A stretch of 40,603 nt of DNA from Ignavibacteria bacterium UBA2373 (GCA_002344005.1 DDTD01000012.1:1-40603); one strand, 5' to 3'. Positions 26,103 to 36,412 are shown, numbered from the stretch's first letter. The notes: generated by a model from the sequence alone, not told the origin. Numbers and translations: made by a program.

Positions 26103-26753
26103 TTACTGAACGGATAATTTTTGGGTTAAATCACGAGAAAATACAGTATGAATAGCAACATGCAATTCATTGTCTTTGTTGATTAATGTTTCAAGAACAT
26201 CTTTTTTCCATACCATGCATACCACCGAAGTTAATGCTTTGACGGTAGCAGTAGTTTCCTTGCCGCTCAAAAAACTCATTTCACCAACAAAGGCATAACT
26301 GCGCAATCGAGTGATCTCTGTCCCTTTTTTCTCTACAGATGCTGCACCCCTTGTCAACAACAACAACTCTTTGCATGTATTCCCTTCTTCGATTAATTTT
26401 TCACCTATATCATATGTACGCCATTCACCGATATTTATTAAACGTCGAAATAATACCTTACTCATAGTACTGAACATTGCAGCATACATAACATTTTCTT
26501 CCTCCGATAAATTCAGAGACTGTCTTTCTTGTACTACGCGAAAAAACTGATAAGCATTCACTCCCACATACGCCGAACACCATAAAATATTAGGCCAAAG
26601 CGGATCAGTACCTACATTGTAACTATAGACAACTTCCATTATGGATGCAAGACACAATAAAATCCTAAGCCACAACATATCCTTAACAATAAACGCAGTC
26701 AGATATAATAGATTATAGCTATGCGCCAATATATCCCATAGAGTAAATTGCAT
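26103..26753 (-). CDS. Popeye-like membrane protein with cyclic-nucleotide-binding fold
   Basis: The 216-residue protein has three N-terminal membrane helices (about 11-28, 29-45 and 52-70) with motifs like FIVKDMLWLR between the first two. A cyclic-nucleotide-binding beta-roll spans residues 100-215. This arrangement is that of bacterial Popeye-domain (POPDC-like) proteins. The phosphate-binding cassette reads FVGEMSFLSGKETTATVKA: the usual arginine that holds the cyclic phosphate is replaced by Thr, as in Popeye proteins, which bind cAMP differently. There is no helix-turn-helix, so it is not a Crp-type regulator. It starts 69 bp after the large receptor gene on the same strand and is probably co-expressed. 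Confidence 0.75.
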   Translation of the reverse strand: MQFTLWDILAHSYNLLYLTAFIVKDMLWLRILLCLASIMEVVYSYNVGTDPLWPNILWCSAYVGVNAYQFFRVVQERQSLNLSEEENVMYAAMFSTMSKVLFRRLINIGEWRTYDIGEKLIEEGNTCKELLLLTRGAASVEKKGTEITRLRSYAFVGEMSFLSGKETTATVKALTSVVCMVWKKDVLETLINKDNELHVAIHTVFSRDLTQKLSVQ

Positions 26754-26822
26754 TATAGTCTCCGTATCAAATAAGTGTATATAATTTCATAAAAGATGAT
26801 TAAGTCTTGCTACACTGAAGCA

Positions 26823-29800
26823 TTATTCATCACGGAATGGCAATACAATTGTCAATATATTTGTATTGTTATGATATTTATATTCCATTGCTTGCGATAT
26901 TTGTTTGACGAAATGAATACCAAGTCCTCCTATGGCTCTTTCTTCCAAATCCGAAGTGGTATCGGCGGCGGCAATTGTTGTGGGATTAAACGGTATTCCT
27001 CCGTCACTCACAGTAATTGTCACTAAACGCGCAGTATCATCCACACTAAGTGATAAGTCAATAGTGTGTTCGCCTCCTTGAGGATATCCATGTGTGATAA
27101 TATTGGTGAGTATTTCATCCAAAATTAAATCTGTCTGAAAAGCAGTTTTCATCGGCACAGAAAATTCATCGTAAAATGCTTCAACTTCAGAGTTAATACG
27201 GGTAATTTCCGTTTTTTTATTGATTAACCGCAAGGACAAATTATGCAATACTTCTGCTGTAGATGAAGACTCATTTATATGAGAGGAATTATGCCCATCA
27301 TACCGTAACAACAACATTGTAATATCATCCGATTGGGCAGCACCGTCAGCATGGCGTTTAACATCAGCAAAAACATTTTTCATTTGCTCTTCAACAGAAA
27401 CAGAATGATCCATTGTTGTCAAAAATTCTGTTAATCGTTCATCTGAATATAATTCATCATTTTTGTTCATGGCTTCGGTCACGCCATCTGTATAAAGATA
27501 AAGCATATCTCCATTATACAGCGTAAATTTTGATGTCTCGAATTCCATTTCATCCATAATAGCCAAGCCCATGCCACGTGTTTTTTGCACTATTTCTACT
27601 GTGCCATTTTTACGAATAATATAAGGTAAATTATGTCCTCCATTGCTAAACCAGACTTCTCCTGTTTCTTCATCAAGAATACAATAAAACACAGTAACAA
27701 ATAATGTGGAAACATTTTCACGACATAATAAATCATTAACTACCGCCATAACATCTCCGGGTTTACCTCCTAATGATGCTTGACTTTTAAGCATAGTTCG
27801 ACTTACTGCCATAAATAAAGCGGCGGGCATACCTTTACCGGACACATCTGCAATTACAAATCCGACTCGACGATGATCAATGCGGAAAAAGTCATAGAAA
27901 TCGCCCCCCACATCTTTTGCGGCGACCATCTCGGCTGCCAATGTAAATTGCACAGGTTGATTTTGGAATGTTTCTTTCCAATCGGGTAAAATAGCATGTT
28001 GAATTTTTGCCGCTATTTCCAAATCCCTCTGGATAGAAGATAATTGCTTACGTGTTAAATCTGCGTATTCTTCAATAATACCGTTCTTCTCTTGTAAATC
28101 AGATAGAATTTTTGACTTAATAAATGCAGCAACGATATGTTCTTTCAAATTATGCAATAAACCAAGCAAACGTGATTCAAACCCGCGTGTTTTAGCATTA
28201 CCTTCAAATATAACAATACCTTCAATCACTCTATTAACAGGAACCGTCATGACTGCTATTGCCGAGGCAGCATTTCCTATGCGCTGTGCTGTTTCATTAT
28301 CATCTTGCACACCGGAATAAAATACATCTTCATATAATTCTTCGCATAATTCAATATAACGTTCATTGATAATACCAAAAGGAACAGTGGCTATTTCTTG
28401 TAATTCCTCATCATTCCAACCTATGGATGCACGCACAGCAAATTCTTCCGTTTCTCCGATACGTACATACGCTATGCCACGATGAACGCCTTTGAAAATT
28501 AAAATTCTCTCTAATATAGATATTAACAATCTGTCAAGATCAATTTCTGTGTTGATAGATTTAACAATACCATTAATTTTTGCAAGTTCATCGTTTTTAC
28601 CTTCTAATTCGCCCGATTTTTTTTCGATTTCCTCTTTTTGTACTTGTATTTCCTGTGTACGTTCATTAATAATACGTTCCAAACGTTCTTTTTCCTTATG
28701 ACCTTTGCGTAAACGCCAGCGAAAAACGATAACAACAACACTTCCTGAACCGAACAAATAAAGAATATATGCCCACCATTGTCTGAACCATGGCTTTTCT
28801 ATAACAAAAGGAAATTCAGCTGTTTTTCCGATTGTTCCATAGACATTTTTTGCCTCAACTTTAAATGTAAATGAACCATCAGGTAAATTGGTATATTCTT
28901 TTTTTGTCGTTATACTCCATGATGACCAGACATTGTCGAAGCCCTCAAGTTTATAGCGATACAATGTGCGATCTTCAAAATTAAATGCCGGTGCACTGAA
29001 CTCAAAAGTTAAGGTATTTCTGTTATAAGGTAATTGTGGTATCGGGATATTTTTTGTAAGTATTGAAAATGGCAAACCGTCAGTAGAATAATATGCCCCA
29101 CCATACATTAATGAATCCGAGCCATAATATGCTGATCGGATAAAACAGGAAAATGGCAAATTAGAGATAGTTTTCGCCGTACCGTCAAATACTATAATTC
29201 CCTCAGCTGTACCAAACCACGCCTTATTGTGATTTTCTGCGAGAATTGCCGTGATACTATATTCAGAAATAGGAGCAAATTGAGGTAATACGGGTTGTAA
29301 ACCTTTAGCAGTGAGCGTGTAGCGACGTATTTTTTTTGCATCACCCTCTGTTGCCCATATCGAACCATCTTGTGCCTGCAAGATGGAGTTCAGCCAGAGT
29401 AAAGAATCTTTACCATCTTTTGTTCTATTCTGTAATTCTTTATCCACAATAAATTTTTTCTGTGTTTCATCGAATTGCTTTATTCCCGGTTCCGATATTG
29501 TTGTAAGGCGTATTTTACCATTAATAATAGAAATAGTATTGCTGATAAGCGATTGTAAACCATGCTGTAATCCGAGACGCATATAGTTATTCATAATACC
29601 GGCATAAAGGTCATCGGCTTTGCAGCGAATAATACCTTTCATGGAAGTTGCTATCCAGACATTGCCTTGATTATCTTCGCGTATGGAACGACATTCATCC
29701 CGTATTCCTTCTATTCGTGCAGTTTCTTTCCACATACCATTGACAAAGCGCACTATTGCCACACCATCAAGCAAGCCACAATAAACCATATCCTTATGGC

Positions 29801-31046
29801 GCTGCGAATAACCAAGTGACAATCCATAGCCCGGGGTAATCATAGAAATAGTATTGTTTGCATTAATGGCAAATATGCCTTCTGTAGTTGCTGCCAATAA
29901 AGTACGCTCGGTTGTAACTAATGACATACAAGCCACACTATCTTTCACAGGAAGAAATGTGGAACCGGATTTACGAAATATACCTCTTTGTGTGGCAACA
30001 TAATATGTTCCATTCCATTGAGCAATATCATTCACTCCACCATAGAGTCCTTCAGATTCACCGTACCGAGAAAATGCTGACGGTGCATTAATACGCGACA
30101 ATCCTTCATTCAATGCAACCCACACTCCCTGCTGATTATCCGCTACAATATCATTGATGCTCTCATGTAATAAACCATGTTTTCGTTCAATAACTGCAAG
30201 TCGCTGCCCTTGAGCAGAGACCAAGACAATGCCTCGGCGTATAGTACCCAGAGCAAAAGAACCATCCGATAAACGTGTTACTGAAGAAATACCATTATCA
30301 AGAAAAAATGATTTAAGTGACCCTGCGAACTCTTGGGGTTCGCCGCTATCATTGCCCATAAGATATAAACCATCATTCTTGGTTGCAACAAGTGTACGAT
30401 TCTTGTCATAAGGGAGCATAGCAACGACAGCCGTATTCTGACTGAAAAAGCGGGTCTGCGGAATAGAGCGTAACTTCATTTTATCAATAATCATCAACCC
30501 CGAATCGGTAACATTGGTATAAATCTTATCACCGAGAACAAATGCTTTTCCTAACTCTACACCAAAATTACTATAAGATAATTTGTTATTTGACCATTGA
30601 AACACCGTATTATCCGCAATAAAATAGACTGCTTTCTCAGTGGTCAATATTGAATGAATATCAAGGAAGTTAGGGCGGGAGTTAGTATAAGTTAATAAGG
30701 ATTTATATTCCAAACTTCCTTTTGTATTGGCAATCAACATACCGAAATCGCCGCGTGTTCCTACATATACTTTACCATCAGCCCCAACAGCAATTGAACG
30801 GGGTATGGAGTAATTTTTTGTACTGACAGTGCGCCAATGCGTACCATCATAAATCAGAACACCATTAGTATTGGCAAAAAGCATGAATCCGCGCTTATCT
30901 TGAACAACGGCAAAATTTTGCGCATGTGCTTTGTATTCATTTGGGAGGAAATTGCGCAGCAATGGCGTACCCTGCTCAGCGGAAAAAGCAAAACTACCCG
31001 CAATGCACCACAAAGGAAAAATCAGTACTATTATTCGTATTACCAT
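26823..31046 (-). CDS. Giant receptor: periplasmic propeller, Y_Y_Y, TM, GAF, PP2C/SpoIIE phosphatase and GHKL kinase
   Basis: The 1407-residue protein has a leader (1-23) and two-component-regulator propeller repeats to about 665 (VGTRGDFGML, GTIRRGIVLV, IREDNQGNVWIATSMKGI). A Y_Y_Y domain follows (about 670-750, LYRYKLEGFDNVW), then a TM helix (757-779) and a coiled coil (785-825). A GAF-like domain (835-980) leads to a SpoIIE/PP2C phosphatase (1005-1250: VGGDFYDFF, IADVSGKGMPAALFM, SDDITMLLLRY). Last is an RsbW-like GHKL ATPase (1270-1407: LDEILTNIITHGY N-box, SDGGIPFNP, GGLGIHFVK). It senses an extracellular ligand and should both dephosphorylate and phosphorylate an anti-sigma antagonist (STAS) partner, none of which is encoded nearby. 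The Popeye-like gene follows. Confidence 0.92.
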   Translation of the reverse strand: MVIRIIVLIFPLWCIAGSFAFSAEQGTPLLRNFLPNEYKAHAQNFAVVQDKRGFMLFANTNGVLIYDGTHWRTVSTKNYSIPRSIAVGADGKVYVGTRGDFGMLIANTKGSLEYKSLLTYTNSRPNFLDIHSILTTEKAVYFIADNTVFQWSNNKLSYSNFGVELGKAFVLGDKIYTNVTDSGLMIIDKMKLRSIPQTRFFSQNTAVVAMLPYDKNRTLVATKNDGLYLMGNDSGEPQEFAGSLKSFFLDNGISSVTRLSDGSFALGTIRRGIVLVSAQGQRLAVIERKHGLLHESINDIVADNQQGVWVALNEGLSRINAPSAFSRYGESEGLYGGVNDIAQWNGTYYVATQRGIFRKSGSTFLPVKDSVACMSLVTTERTLLAATTEGIFAINANNTISMITPGYGLSLGYSQRHKDMVYCGLLDGVAIVRFVNGMWKETARIEGIRDECRSIREDNQGNVWIATSMKGIIRCKADDLYAGIMNNYMRLGLQHGLQSLISNTISIINGKIRLTTISEPGIKQFDETQKKFIVDKELQNRTKDGKDSLLWLNSILQAQDGSIWATEGDAKKIRRYTLTAKGLQPVLPQFAPISEYSITAILAENHNKAWFGTAEGIIVFDGTAKTISNLPFSCFIRSAYYGSDSLMYGGAYYSTDGLPFSILTKNIPIPQLPYNRNTLTFEFSAPAFNFEDRTLYRYKLEGFDNVWSSWSITTKKEYTNLPDGSFTFKVEAKNVYGTIGKTAEFPFVIEKPWFRQWWAYILYLFGSGSVVVIVFRWRLRKGHKEKERLERIINERTQEIQVQKEEIEKKSGELEGKNDELAKINGIVKSINTEIDLDRLLISILERILIFKGVHRGIAYVRIGETEEFAVRASIGWNDEELQEIATVPFGIINERYIELCEELYEDVFYSGVQDDNETAQRIGNAASAIAVMTVPVNRVIEGIVIFEGNAKTRGFESRLLGLLHNLKEHIVAAFIKSKILSDLQEKNGIIEEYADLTRKQLSSIQRDLEIAAKIQHAILPDWKETFQNQPVQFTLAAEMVAAKDVGGDFYDFFRIDHRRVGFVIADVSGKGMPAALFMAVSRTMLKSQASLGGKPGDVMAVVNDLLCRENVSTLFVTVFYCILDEETGEVWFSNGGHNLPYIIRKNGTVEIVQKTRGMGLAIMDEMEFETSKFTLYNGDMLYLYTDGVTEAMNKNDELYSDERLTEFLTTMDHSVSVEEQMKNVFADVKRHADGAAQSDDITMLLLRYDGHNSSHINESSSTAEVLHNLSLRLINKKTEITRINSEVEAFYDEFSVPMKTAFQTDLILDEILTNIITHGYPQGGEHTIDLSLSVDDTARLVTITVSDGGIPFNPTTIAAADTTSDLEERAIGGLGIHFVKQISQAMEYKYHNNTNILTIVLPFRDE

Positions 31047-31341
31047 TCTAATATTTTCTCTCTTTCATGAAGTATTACTTTTCTGATTCCTGACGATAAT
31101 CGAACCATAAGTACAATTACCACAAAATTTTACTGCTGTTTATATTTACCGTATAATGTTTGTTGTAAGCTACATTATCTGCAAACTTCGCATTTTTTGA
31201 CGAAATACATGATACTCTGCCTCACAGGAAAAAAATAAATTGCATACTCTTATGACTGTCTGTGAAGGATTCATAGAATAATACCACATACATATCGAAC
31301 ATATGCTTTGTGCAAAACAGTATCGTATGTATGCTGTATGA

Positions 31342-34272
31342 TTACCGTTTCAGCTCCTTGCGTAAGTATTTGCCTGTTATACTTTCCTTTGCCTTTGCAA
31401 TCTGTTCGGGAGTGCCTTGGGCAACAATTTTACCCCCTCCGGCACCGCCCGTAGGACCAATATCAATTATCCAATCGGCAACCTTAATCACATCAAGGTT
31501 ATGCTCAATCACCACAACAGTATTGCCTTTTTCCACCAAATTGCCCAACAAACGTAACAATAAACGGATATCTTCAAAATGCAAACCCGTGGTGGGTTCA
31601 TCAAGCAAATAAAGTGTTTTGCCTGTTTGCACTTTAGATAACTCCGTGGCTAACTTTACACGTTGCGCCTCACCGCCCGAAAGTGTGGGTGCTTGTTGTC
31701 CCAGCTTAATATAACCCAATCCGACATTCTCAAGCACATGGAGCTTTTTATTCACTTTGGGATTGTCCGCAAAAAGTTCCAATGCATCGGCTATGCTTAA
31801 ATCCAGAACATCGGCTATGGATTTACCCTTGTACTGTACTTGTAATGTTTCGGCATTATAGCGCTTACCGGCACATATTTCACATTCGACCCAAACTTCC
31901 GGCAGATAATTCATCTCTATTGTTTTCATGCCGCCGCCACCGCATTCTTCGCATCGTCCGCCCTTCACATTAAAAGAAAAGCGTCCTTGCTCATAGCCGC
32001 GCATTCTGGATTCGGGTAATTGGGAAAACAACTCACGAATTTGTGTAAACACACCCGTATATGTTGCCGGATTGGAACGCGGAGTGCGACCTATCGGTTT
32101 TTGATCAATTTCTATGACTTTATCAATATGTTCCAAACCCTCAATTTTTTTATGAGGCAAAGGTACTTCCAGCGCATTATGAAAATGGCGAGCAAGCATG
32201 GGGTATAATGTATAATTAATCAGCGATGATTTGCCGGAACCGCTCATGCCCGTCACACACACCAATTTCCCTAATGGAATGGTAATATCCACATTTTTTA
32301 AATTATTGCCCGTTGCGCCGTATAATGTAATCTTTTTACCATTGCCTTTACGTCTTTCTGTGGGTATTTCTATCTCTTTTTCGCCTGTCAGATATTGGGC
32401 TGTTACGCTATTGTGTACAGATTTTGTTGTCGTTAATTCATGAGGCGCACCCTGATACACAATAGTACCGCCATTGACACCCGCCCCCGGACCTATATCA
32501 ATAATATAATCGGCTTGTTCAATCATCTCGCGGTCATGTTCCACTACAACAACAGTATTACCTGTGTCGCGCAATTTTTTCAGCGAATCAATTAATTTAT
32601 CATTGTCATGTTGATGTAAGCCAATGGAGGGTTCATCAAGCACATAGGTAACGCCAACTAATTGTGAGCCGATTTGCGAGGCAAGTCGTATCCGCTGTGA
32701 CTCACCGCCGGAAAGGGTGCGGGCTGTTCTGTTTAATTGCAAATAATGCAAGCCCACATTTTCCAAAAATTCAAGCCGAGTTGTGATTTCTTTAATAATT
32801 AAATTCCCAATTTTCTTTTGCCGTGATGTTAATTTTTTTTCTATGGTTTTAAAGTATTTTACGGCTTCGGCAATATCCATTTTTGTGGTTTCACTTATGG
32901 AATAATCACCTATTTTCACAGCAAGATTTTGTGGCTTTAAACGACCGCCTCCACATTCATCACATTCCATACCGTGCATATATTTTTCTATTGTTGCACG
33001 AATATCCGAAGAGCCGGTCTGATCATACTGTTCACGATAAAATGCCAAGATTCCATTAAATCTTGTGGTGTATTCTAATTCTTTGCCGCTTGCGGTCACA
33101 TATTTAACCGTGATTTTTTTCTTTTTTGTGCCCCATAATAATGCTTGTAAATGATCGGCGGGCATATTTTCAATAGGAACAGAAAGTGAAATATCAGCTT
33201 CTTTAGCAAAGGCAAGTACTTTTTCCCATTGCCACATTTTTCTTTTTTTTCCTAAAATAGCAATGCCGCCATCTTCTACGGATAATGTTCTGTTGGGAAT
33301 AATAAGATTTTCATCAAAATCAACAATAACTCCCGTTCCTTCGCACTGCGGGCATGCCCCGTATGGTGAATTAAAAGAAAAATTATTCGGCGCCAATGGT
33401 TCATACGATGTGCTGCATGAAGGGCAAGAATTAAGTGTAGAATATATTTTTTCATTCCATACATCGGGCGATGTTTCTGAAAGAATAGATACCACATTTT
33501 CTCCCATACGCAATGCTGTGTTGAGTGACTCCGAAAGCCGTTTTTCCTGATCGGGATGAATTGATAATCTATCAACAATTAATTCTATATCATGTTTTTG
33601 AAAACGGGACAGCATCATACCACGCTCTATTTCTTTTAATTCGCCATTGATGCGCACCCGCGTATAACCCTGTTTGAGCAATGTTTCGAATAATTCGCGA
33701 TAATGTCCTTTTCTGCCTTTGACTAATGGTGACATTACCATAATGCGTGTATTATGTGGCATTTCCATAAGGGCATCAAGTATTTGGTCTTGTGTTTGCG
33801 ATTGTACGGGGATATGACATGATACGCAATGCTGCACACCCACACGCGCATACAATAATCGCAGATAATCATAAATTTCCGTTACTGTGCCTACGGTAGA
33901 GCGCGGATTCGATCCCACAGATTTTTGCTCAATTGAGATAGCGGGGGATAACCCCTCCACAGAATCAATATCCGGTTTGCGCATCATGCCAAGAAATTGG
34001 CGGGCATACGGAGACAAACATTCCACATAACGACGCTGTCCTTCCGCATAGATGGTGTCGAAAGCAAGCGACGATTTACCGGAACCGGAAAGTCCCGTAA
34101 TCACGACAAGTGCATCACGCGGAATATCCACTGACACATTTTTCAAATTATGTTCGCGCGCTCCTTTTACACGTATATGGGTCAATTCTTCCTCGGCTGC
34201 CATATCCATAGTGGACATCTCAGTAGGTCTTGAACTGCTTTTGCTTTTCGATTGTGGTGATGTCTTTGCCAT
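31342..34272 (-). CDS. uvrA: UvrA, excinuclease ABC subunit A
   Basis: The 976-residue protein has two ABC modules. Walker A motifs are GLSGSGKSS (60-68) and GMSGSGKSS in the second half. Signature motifs are LSGGESQRIRLASQIGS and LSGGEAQRVKLATELSK, and Walker B regions are YVLDEPSIGLH and YLLDEPTTGLHF. Zinc-finger cysteines appear as CVSC/CPSC and CEECGGG...CEIC. UvrA dimers find bulky or UV lesions in DNA, load UvrB and start nucleotide excision repair. Length is slightly above the usual 940 because of an N-terminal extension of about 30 low-complexity residues (KSKSSSRPTE). A later start at an internal Met (19, 22 or 24) is possible. The upstream region has a candidate operator. uvrB is not in the window. 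Confidence 0.97.
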   Translation of the reverse strand: MAKTSPQSKSKSSSRPTEMSTMDMAAEEELTHIRVKGAREHNLKNVSVDIPRDALVVITGLSGSGKSSLAFDTIYAEGQRRYVECLSPYARQFLGMMRKPDIDSVEGLSPAISIEQKSVGSNPRSTVGTVTEIYDYLRLLYARVGVQHCVSCHIPVQSQTQDQILDALMEMPHNTRIMVMSPLVKGRKGHYRELFETLLKQGYTRVRINGELKEIERGMMLSRFQKHDIELIVDRLSIHPDQEKRLSESLNTALRMGENVVSILSETSPDVWNEKIYSTLNSCPSCSTSYEPLAPNNFSFNSPYGACPQCEGTGVIVDFDENLIIPNRTLSVEDGGIAILGKKRKMWQWEKVLAFAKEADISLSVPIENMPADHLQALLWGTKKKKITVKYVTASGKELEYTTRFNGILAFYREQYDQTGSSDIRATIEKYMHGMECDECGGGRLKPQNLAVKIGDYSISETTKMDIAEAVKYFKTIEKKLTSRQKKIGNLIIKEITTRLEFLENVGLHYLQLNRTARTLSGGESQRIRLASQIGSQLVGVTYVLDEPSIGLHQHDNDKLIDSLKKLRDTGNTVVVVEHDREMIEQADYIIDIGPGAGVNGGTIVYQGAPHELTTTKSVHNSVTAQYLTGEKEIEIPTERRKGNGKKITLYGATGNNLKNVDITIPLGKLVCVTGMSGSGKSSLINYTLYPMLARHFHNALEVPLPHKKIEGLEHIDKVIEIDQKPIGRTPRSNPATYTGVFTQIRELFSQLPESRMRGYEQGRFSFNVKGGRCEECGGGGMKTIEMNYLPEVWVECEICAGKRYNAETLQVQYKGKSIADVLDLSIADALELFADNPKVNKKLHVLENVGLGYIKLGQQAPTLSGGEAQRVKLATELSKVQTGKTLYLLDEPTTGLHFEDIRLLLRLLGNLVEKGNTVVVIEHNLDVIKVADWIIDIGPTGGAGGGKIVAQGTPEQIAKAKESITGKYLRKELKR

Positions 34273-34296
34273 AGAAAGAGAAATTCTTGGAGTAAT

Positions 34297-34343
34297 ATTA
34301 CGTCAGTCAAATTATGTACATATTTCAGTACAAAATTACGTCA
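34297..34343. promoter_or_regulatory. Candidate operator between uvrA and nnr
   Basis: A perfect inverted repeat TGTAC-N8-GTACA (34315-34332) is centred about 51 bp upstream of the uvrA start. It is flanked on both sides by a direct repeat ATTACGTCA (34297-34305 and 34335-34343). An SOS-type repressor site would suit uvrA, but the sequence matches no LexA box I can name. The same site could act on the divergent nnr gene, which starts at 34405. Confidence 0.35.
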
Positions 34344-34404
34344 CAGCCCGTCAAAGGCTGATATACGAGCCGCTCATTTTTTATATTGAACGTGGAAAAG
34401 TTCT

Positions 34405-35964
34405 ATGAAATCAATTCTCTTACCGGAACAACAAACATCACTCGATAGTGTGGCAATGCAGGATTATGCCATGCCTGCACTCTTACTTATGGAAAATGCA
34501 GCACGCTCGGCTGCGGAAAAAATACTGCAACTTGCAGAAACACATTCTCATGCTCAGCAATTGCGGTCGGTGCTTATTCTGTGCGGTTCGGGAAATAATG
34601 GTGGCGATGGTTTTGCCATTGCACGACATCTGCATCACTATGCCCATGTGCGCATTGCATGGATTGGCGATAAAGAGAAAATGTCACCGGAAACACTCAC
34701 CAATATGAAAATAAGCGAACGCCTTGGTATTCCCATGGCACATATTGTAAATGAGTTAGATGTCAAAACTCTGAATACCGATGCGGATATCATTATTGAT
34801 GCACTTATTGGCGTTGGGGGCAATGAAAATTTACGGGGAATAGTCACTTTTTTGCTCGATAAAGTTTCCGGTATGTGGGATTCCTTCGGTAATATGCCAT
34901 CACGTCAACACCAAGCCTTGCATATTGCTATTGATATTCCCACCGGACTTAATGGCGCAACGGGGCTAGCCCATCCTTCGGCATTTCAGGCAGATTATAC
35001 CATTACCATGCTTGCGCCCAAACCGGGTATGTATATCAATCAAGGCACTGCATTGTGCGGTACAATAGATACTGTATCCATCGGTGCGCCCACTTCTTTA
35101 CCCTCAACCATTGCTCGCTACCATTGTCATGAGCCATCTGATATTGCCGATTTTTTCCCGCCACGCCGTAAAAATACTTCCAAATTTGATTATGGCAGAG
35201 TGATGATTATCGGTGGATCAACAGCCATGAGCGGTGCCGTTTGTTTGAGCGCACATGCCGCTTTTGCCGCCGGAGCCGGCTTGGTTGAACTTTATACGCC
35301 TTCTGTGCACGCTCAGCTTATGCCCGAAGTGATTGCTCATACACTCATGACAACAGAAGAAGGAACTATTCACCCCGATGAACAGCATACTTTACTTGAA
35401 GCCATGAACAAAGCTGATGCAATTATCATGGGTCCCGGCTTAGGAAAAAACACAGAAACTTTAGCCATGATTCGCTCGCTTATTTTGGCAATATTGCATC
35501 ACAAACCATTAATTCTTGATGCTGATGCTTTATGCGCACTTCATCACACGGACATTCTTTCTTCTATGACAATACTCACGCCACATTTGGGTGAATATGC
35601 ACGATTAACCGGACAAAAACGTGAAGATATAGCCGACACTTTTGTTACACAGGCACAACAAACTGCACATGCAATGCAATGCACACTCTTGCTAAAAAAC
35701 ACACCAACAATTATTACCGATGGTAAAAATACTATTCTCAATATTAACGGTAATCCGGGTATGGCAACTGCCGGTAGCGGCGATGTTCTGGCAGGCATTA
35801 TTGGCAGTGTAGCTGCGCAAAAAATTGCTCCATTGTATGCTGCATCGCTCGGCGCATATATTCATGCAATGGCAGGTGACAGTGCCGCTACAATAAAAGG
35901 GCAAATATCATTAACTGCTTCAGACATAATAAAAGCTTTACCTTCGGTATTGACTCTCCAATAA
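34405..35964 (+). CDS. nnr: Bifunctional NAD(P)H-hydrate epimerase / ADP-dependent NAD(P)H-hydrate dehydratase
   Basis: The 519-residue fusion repairs hydrated NAD(P)H. The YjeF-N epimerase part (1-220) contains LLMENAARSAAEKI and the glycine-rich LCGSGNNGGDGFAIARHL (about 59-76), and uses D-rich IDIPTGLNG. The ribokinase-like dehydratase part (about 245-519) contains GRVMIIGGSTAMSGA, IMGPGLGKNTET, LILDADAL, LTPHLGEYARLTG and the catalytic AGSGDVLAGIIG (usually GTGDVL). Length and order match the bacterial Nnr fusion. Cytosolic. The VanZ-like gene begins 3 bp after its stop codon, so the two are probably one transcript. Confidence 0.96.
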   Translation: MKSILLPEQQTSLDSVAMQDYAMPALLLMENAARSAAEKILQLAETHSHAQQLRSVLILCGSGNNGGDGFAIARHLHHYAHVRIAWIGDKEKMSPETLTNMKISERLGIPMAHIVNELDVKTLNTDADIIIDALIGVGGNENLRGIVTFLLDKVSGMWDSFGNMPSRQHQALHIAIDIPTGLNGATGLAHPSAFQADYTITMLAPKPGMYINQGTALCGTIDTVSIGAPTSLPSTIARYHCHEPSDIADFFPPRRKNTSKFDYGRVMIIGGSTAMSGAVCLSAHAAFAAGAGLVELYTPSVHAQLMPEVIAHTLMTTEEGTIHPDEQHTLLEAMNKADAIIMGPGLGKNTETLAMIRSLILAILHHKPLILDADALCALHHTDILSSMTILTPHLGEYARLTGQKREDIADTFVTQAQQTAHAMQCTLLLKNTPTIITDGKNTILNINGNPGMATAGSGDVLAGIIGSVAAQKIAPLYAASLGAYIHAMAGDSAATIKGQISLTASDIIKALPSVLTLQ

Positions 35965-35967
35965 TAT

Positions 35968-36339
35968 ATGACACAATATTATCGTTTTATTCCTTTGGTG
36001 CTCTATTCGGGCATACTGTTTTATTTATCGCATCAGCCACAGCTGCCTCATCTGGAGCTTGGCTTTGAATGGCAAGATAAAATCATTCATTGTGGCGCAT
36101 ATACACTCTATGGATTATGTATCAATTTTGCATTATATCATCATCCGCGCAGGCACATTCTCACTATTATTATCGGATTTTTATTTGGTATAAGTGATGA
36201 AATACATCAATATTTTATTCCGTATCGCTCTGCCGAAATATTAGATTGGCTTGCTGATTGCATCGGGATATTGCTCTCTTTGTGGCTATGGAATAAAACA
36301 CACTATTTTTGGCATCGAAGAAAAAATAATCACAAATAA
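35968..36339 (+). CDS. VanZ-like small membrane protein
   Basis: The 123-residue protein has three or four membrane helices and VanZ family marks: YLSHQPQ near the first helix, WQDKIIHCGAYTLYG, SDEIHQYFIPYRSAEILDWLADCIG. VanZ-like proteins are widespread in Bacteroidetes with poorly known roles; the name comes from teicoplanin resistance in enterococci and does not imply that here. It is 3 bp after nnr, and convergent with the methyltransferase gene that ends at 36413. No terminator is evident between them. Confidence 0.88.
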   Translation: MTQYYRFIPLVLYSGILFYLSHQPQLPHLELGFEWQDKIIHCGAYTLYGLCINFALYHHPRRHILTIIIGFLFGISDEIHQYFIPYRSAEILDWLADCIGILLSLWLWNKTHYFWHRRKNNHK

Positions 36340-36412
36340 TGAAAATTTGAAAAATTCCCTCTTGAACTGTCGCGACCATAGTCTGATGGGGTGGATTGTC
36401 TATATGAAAAAT

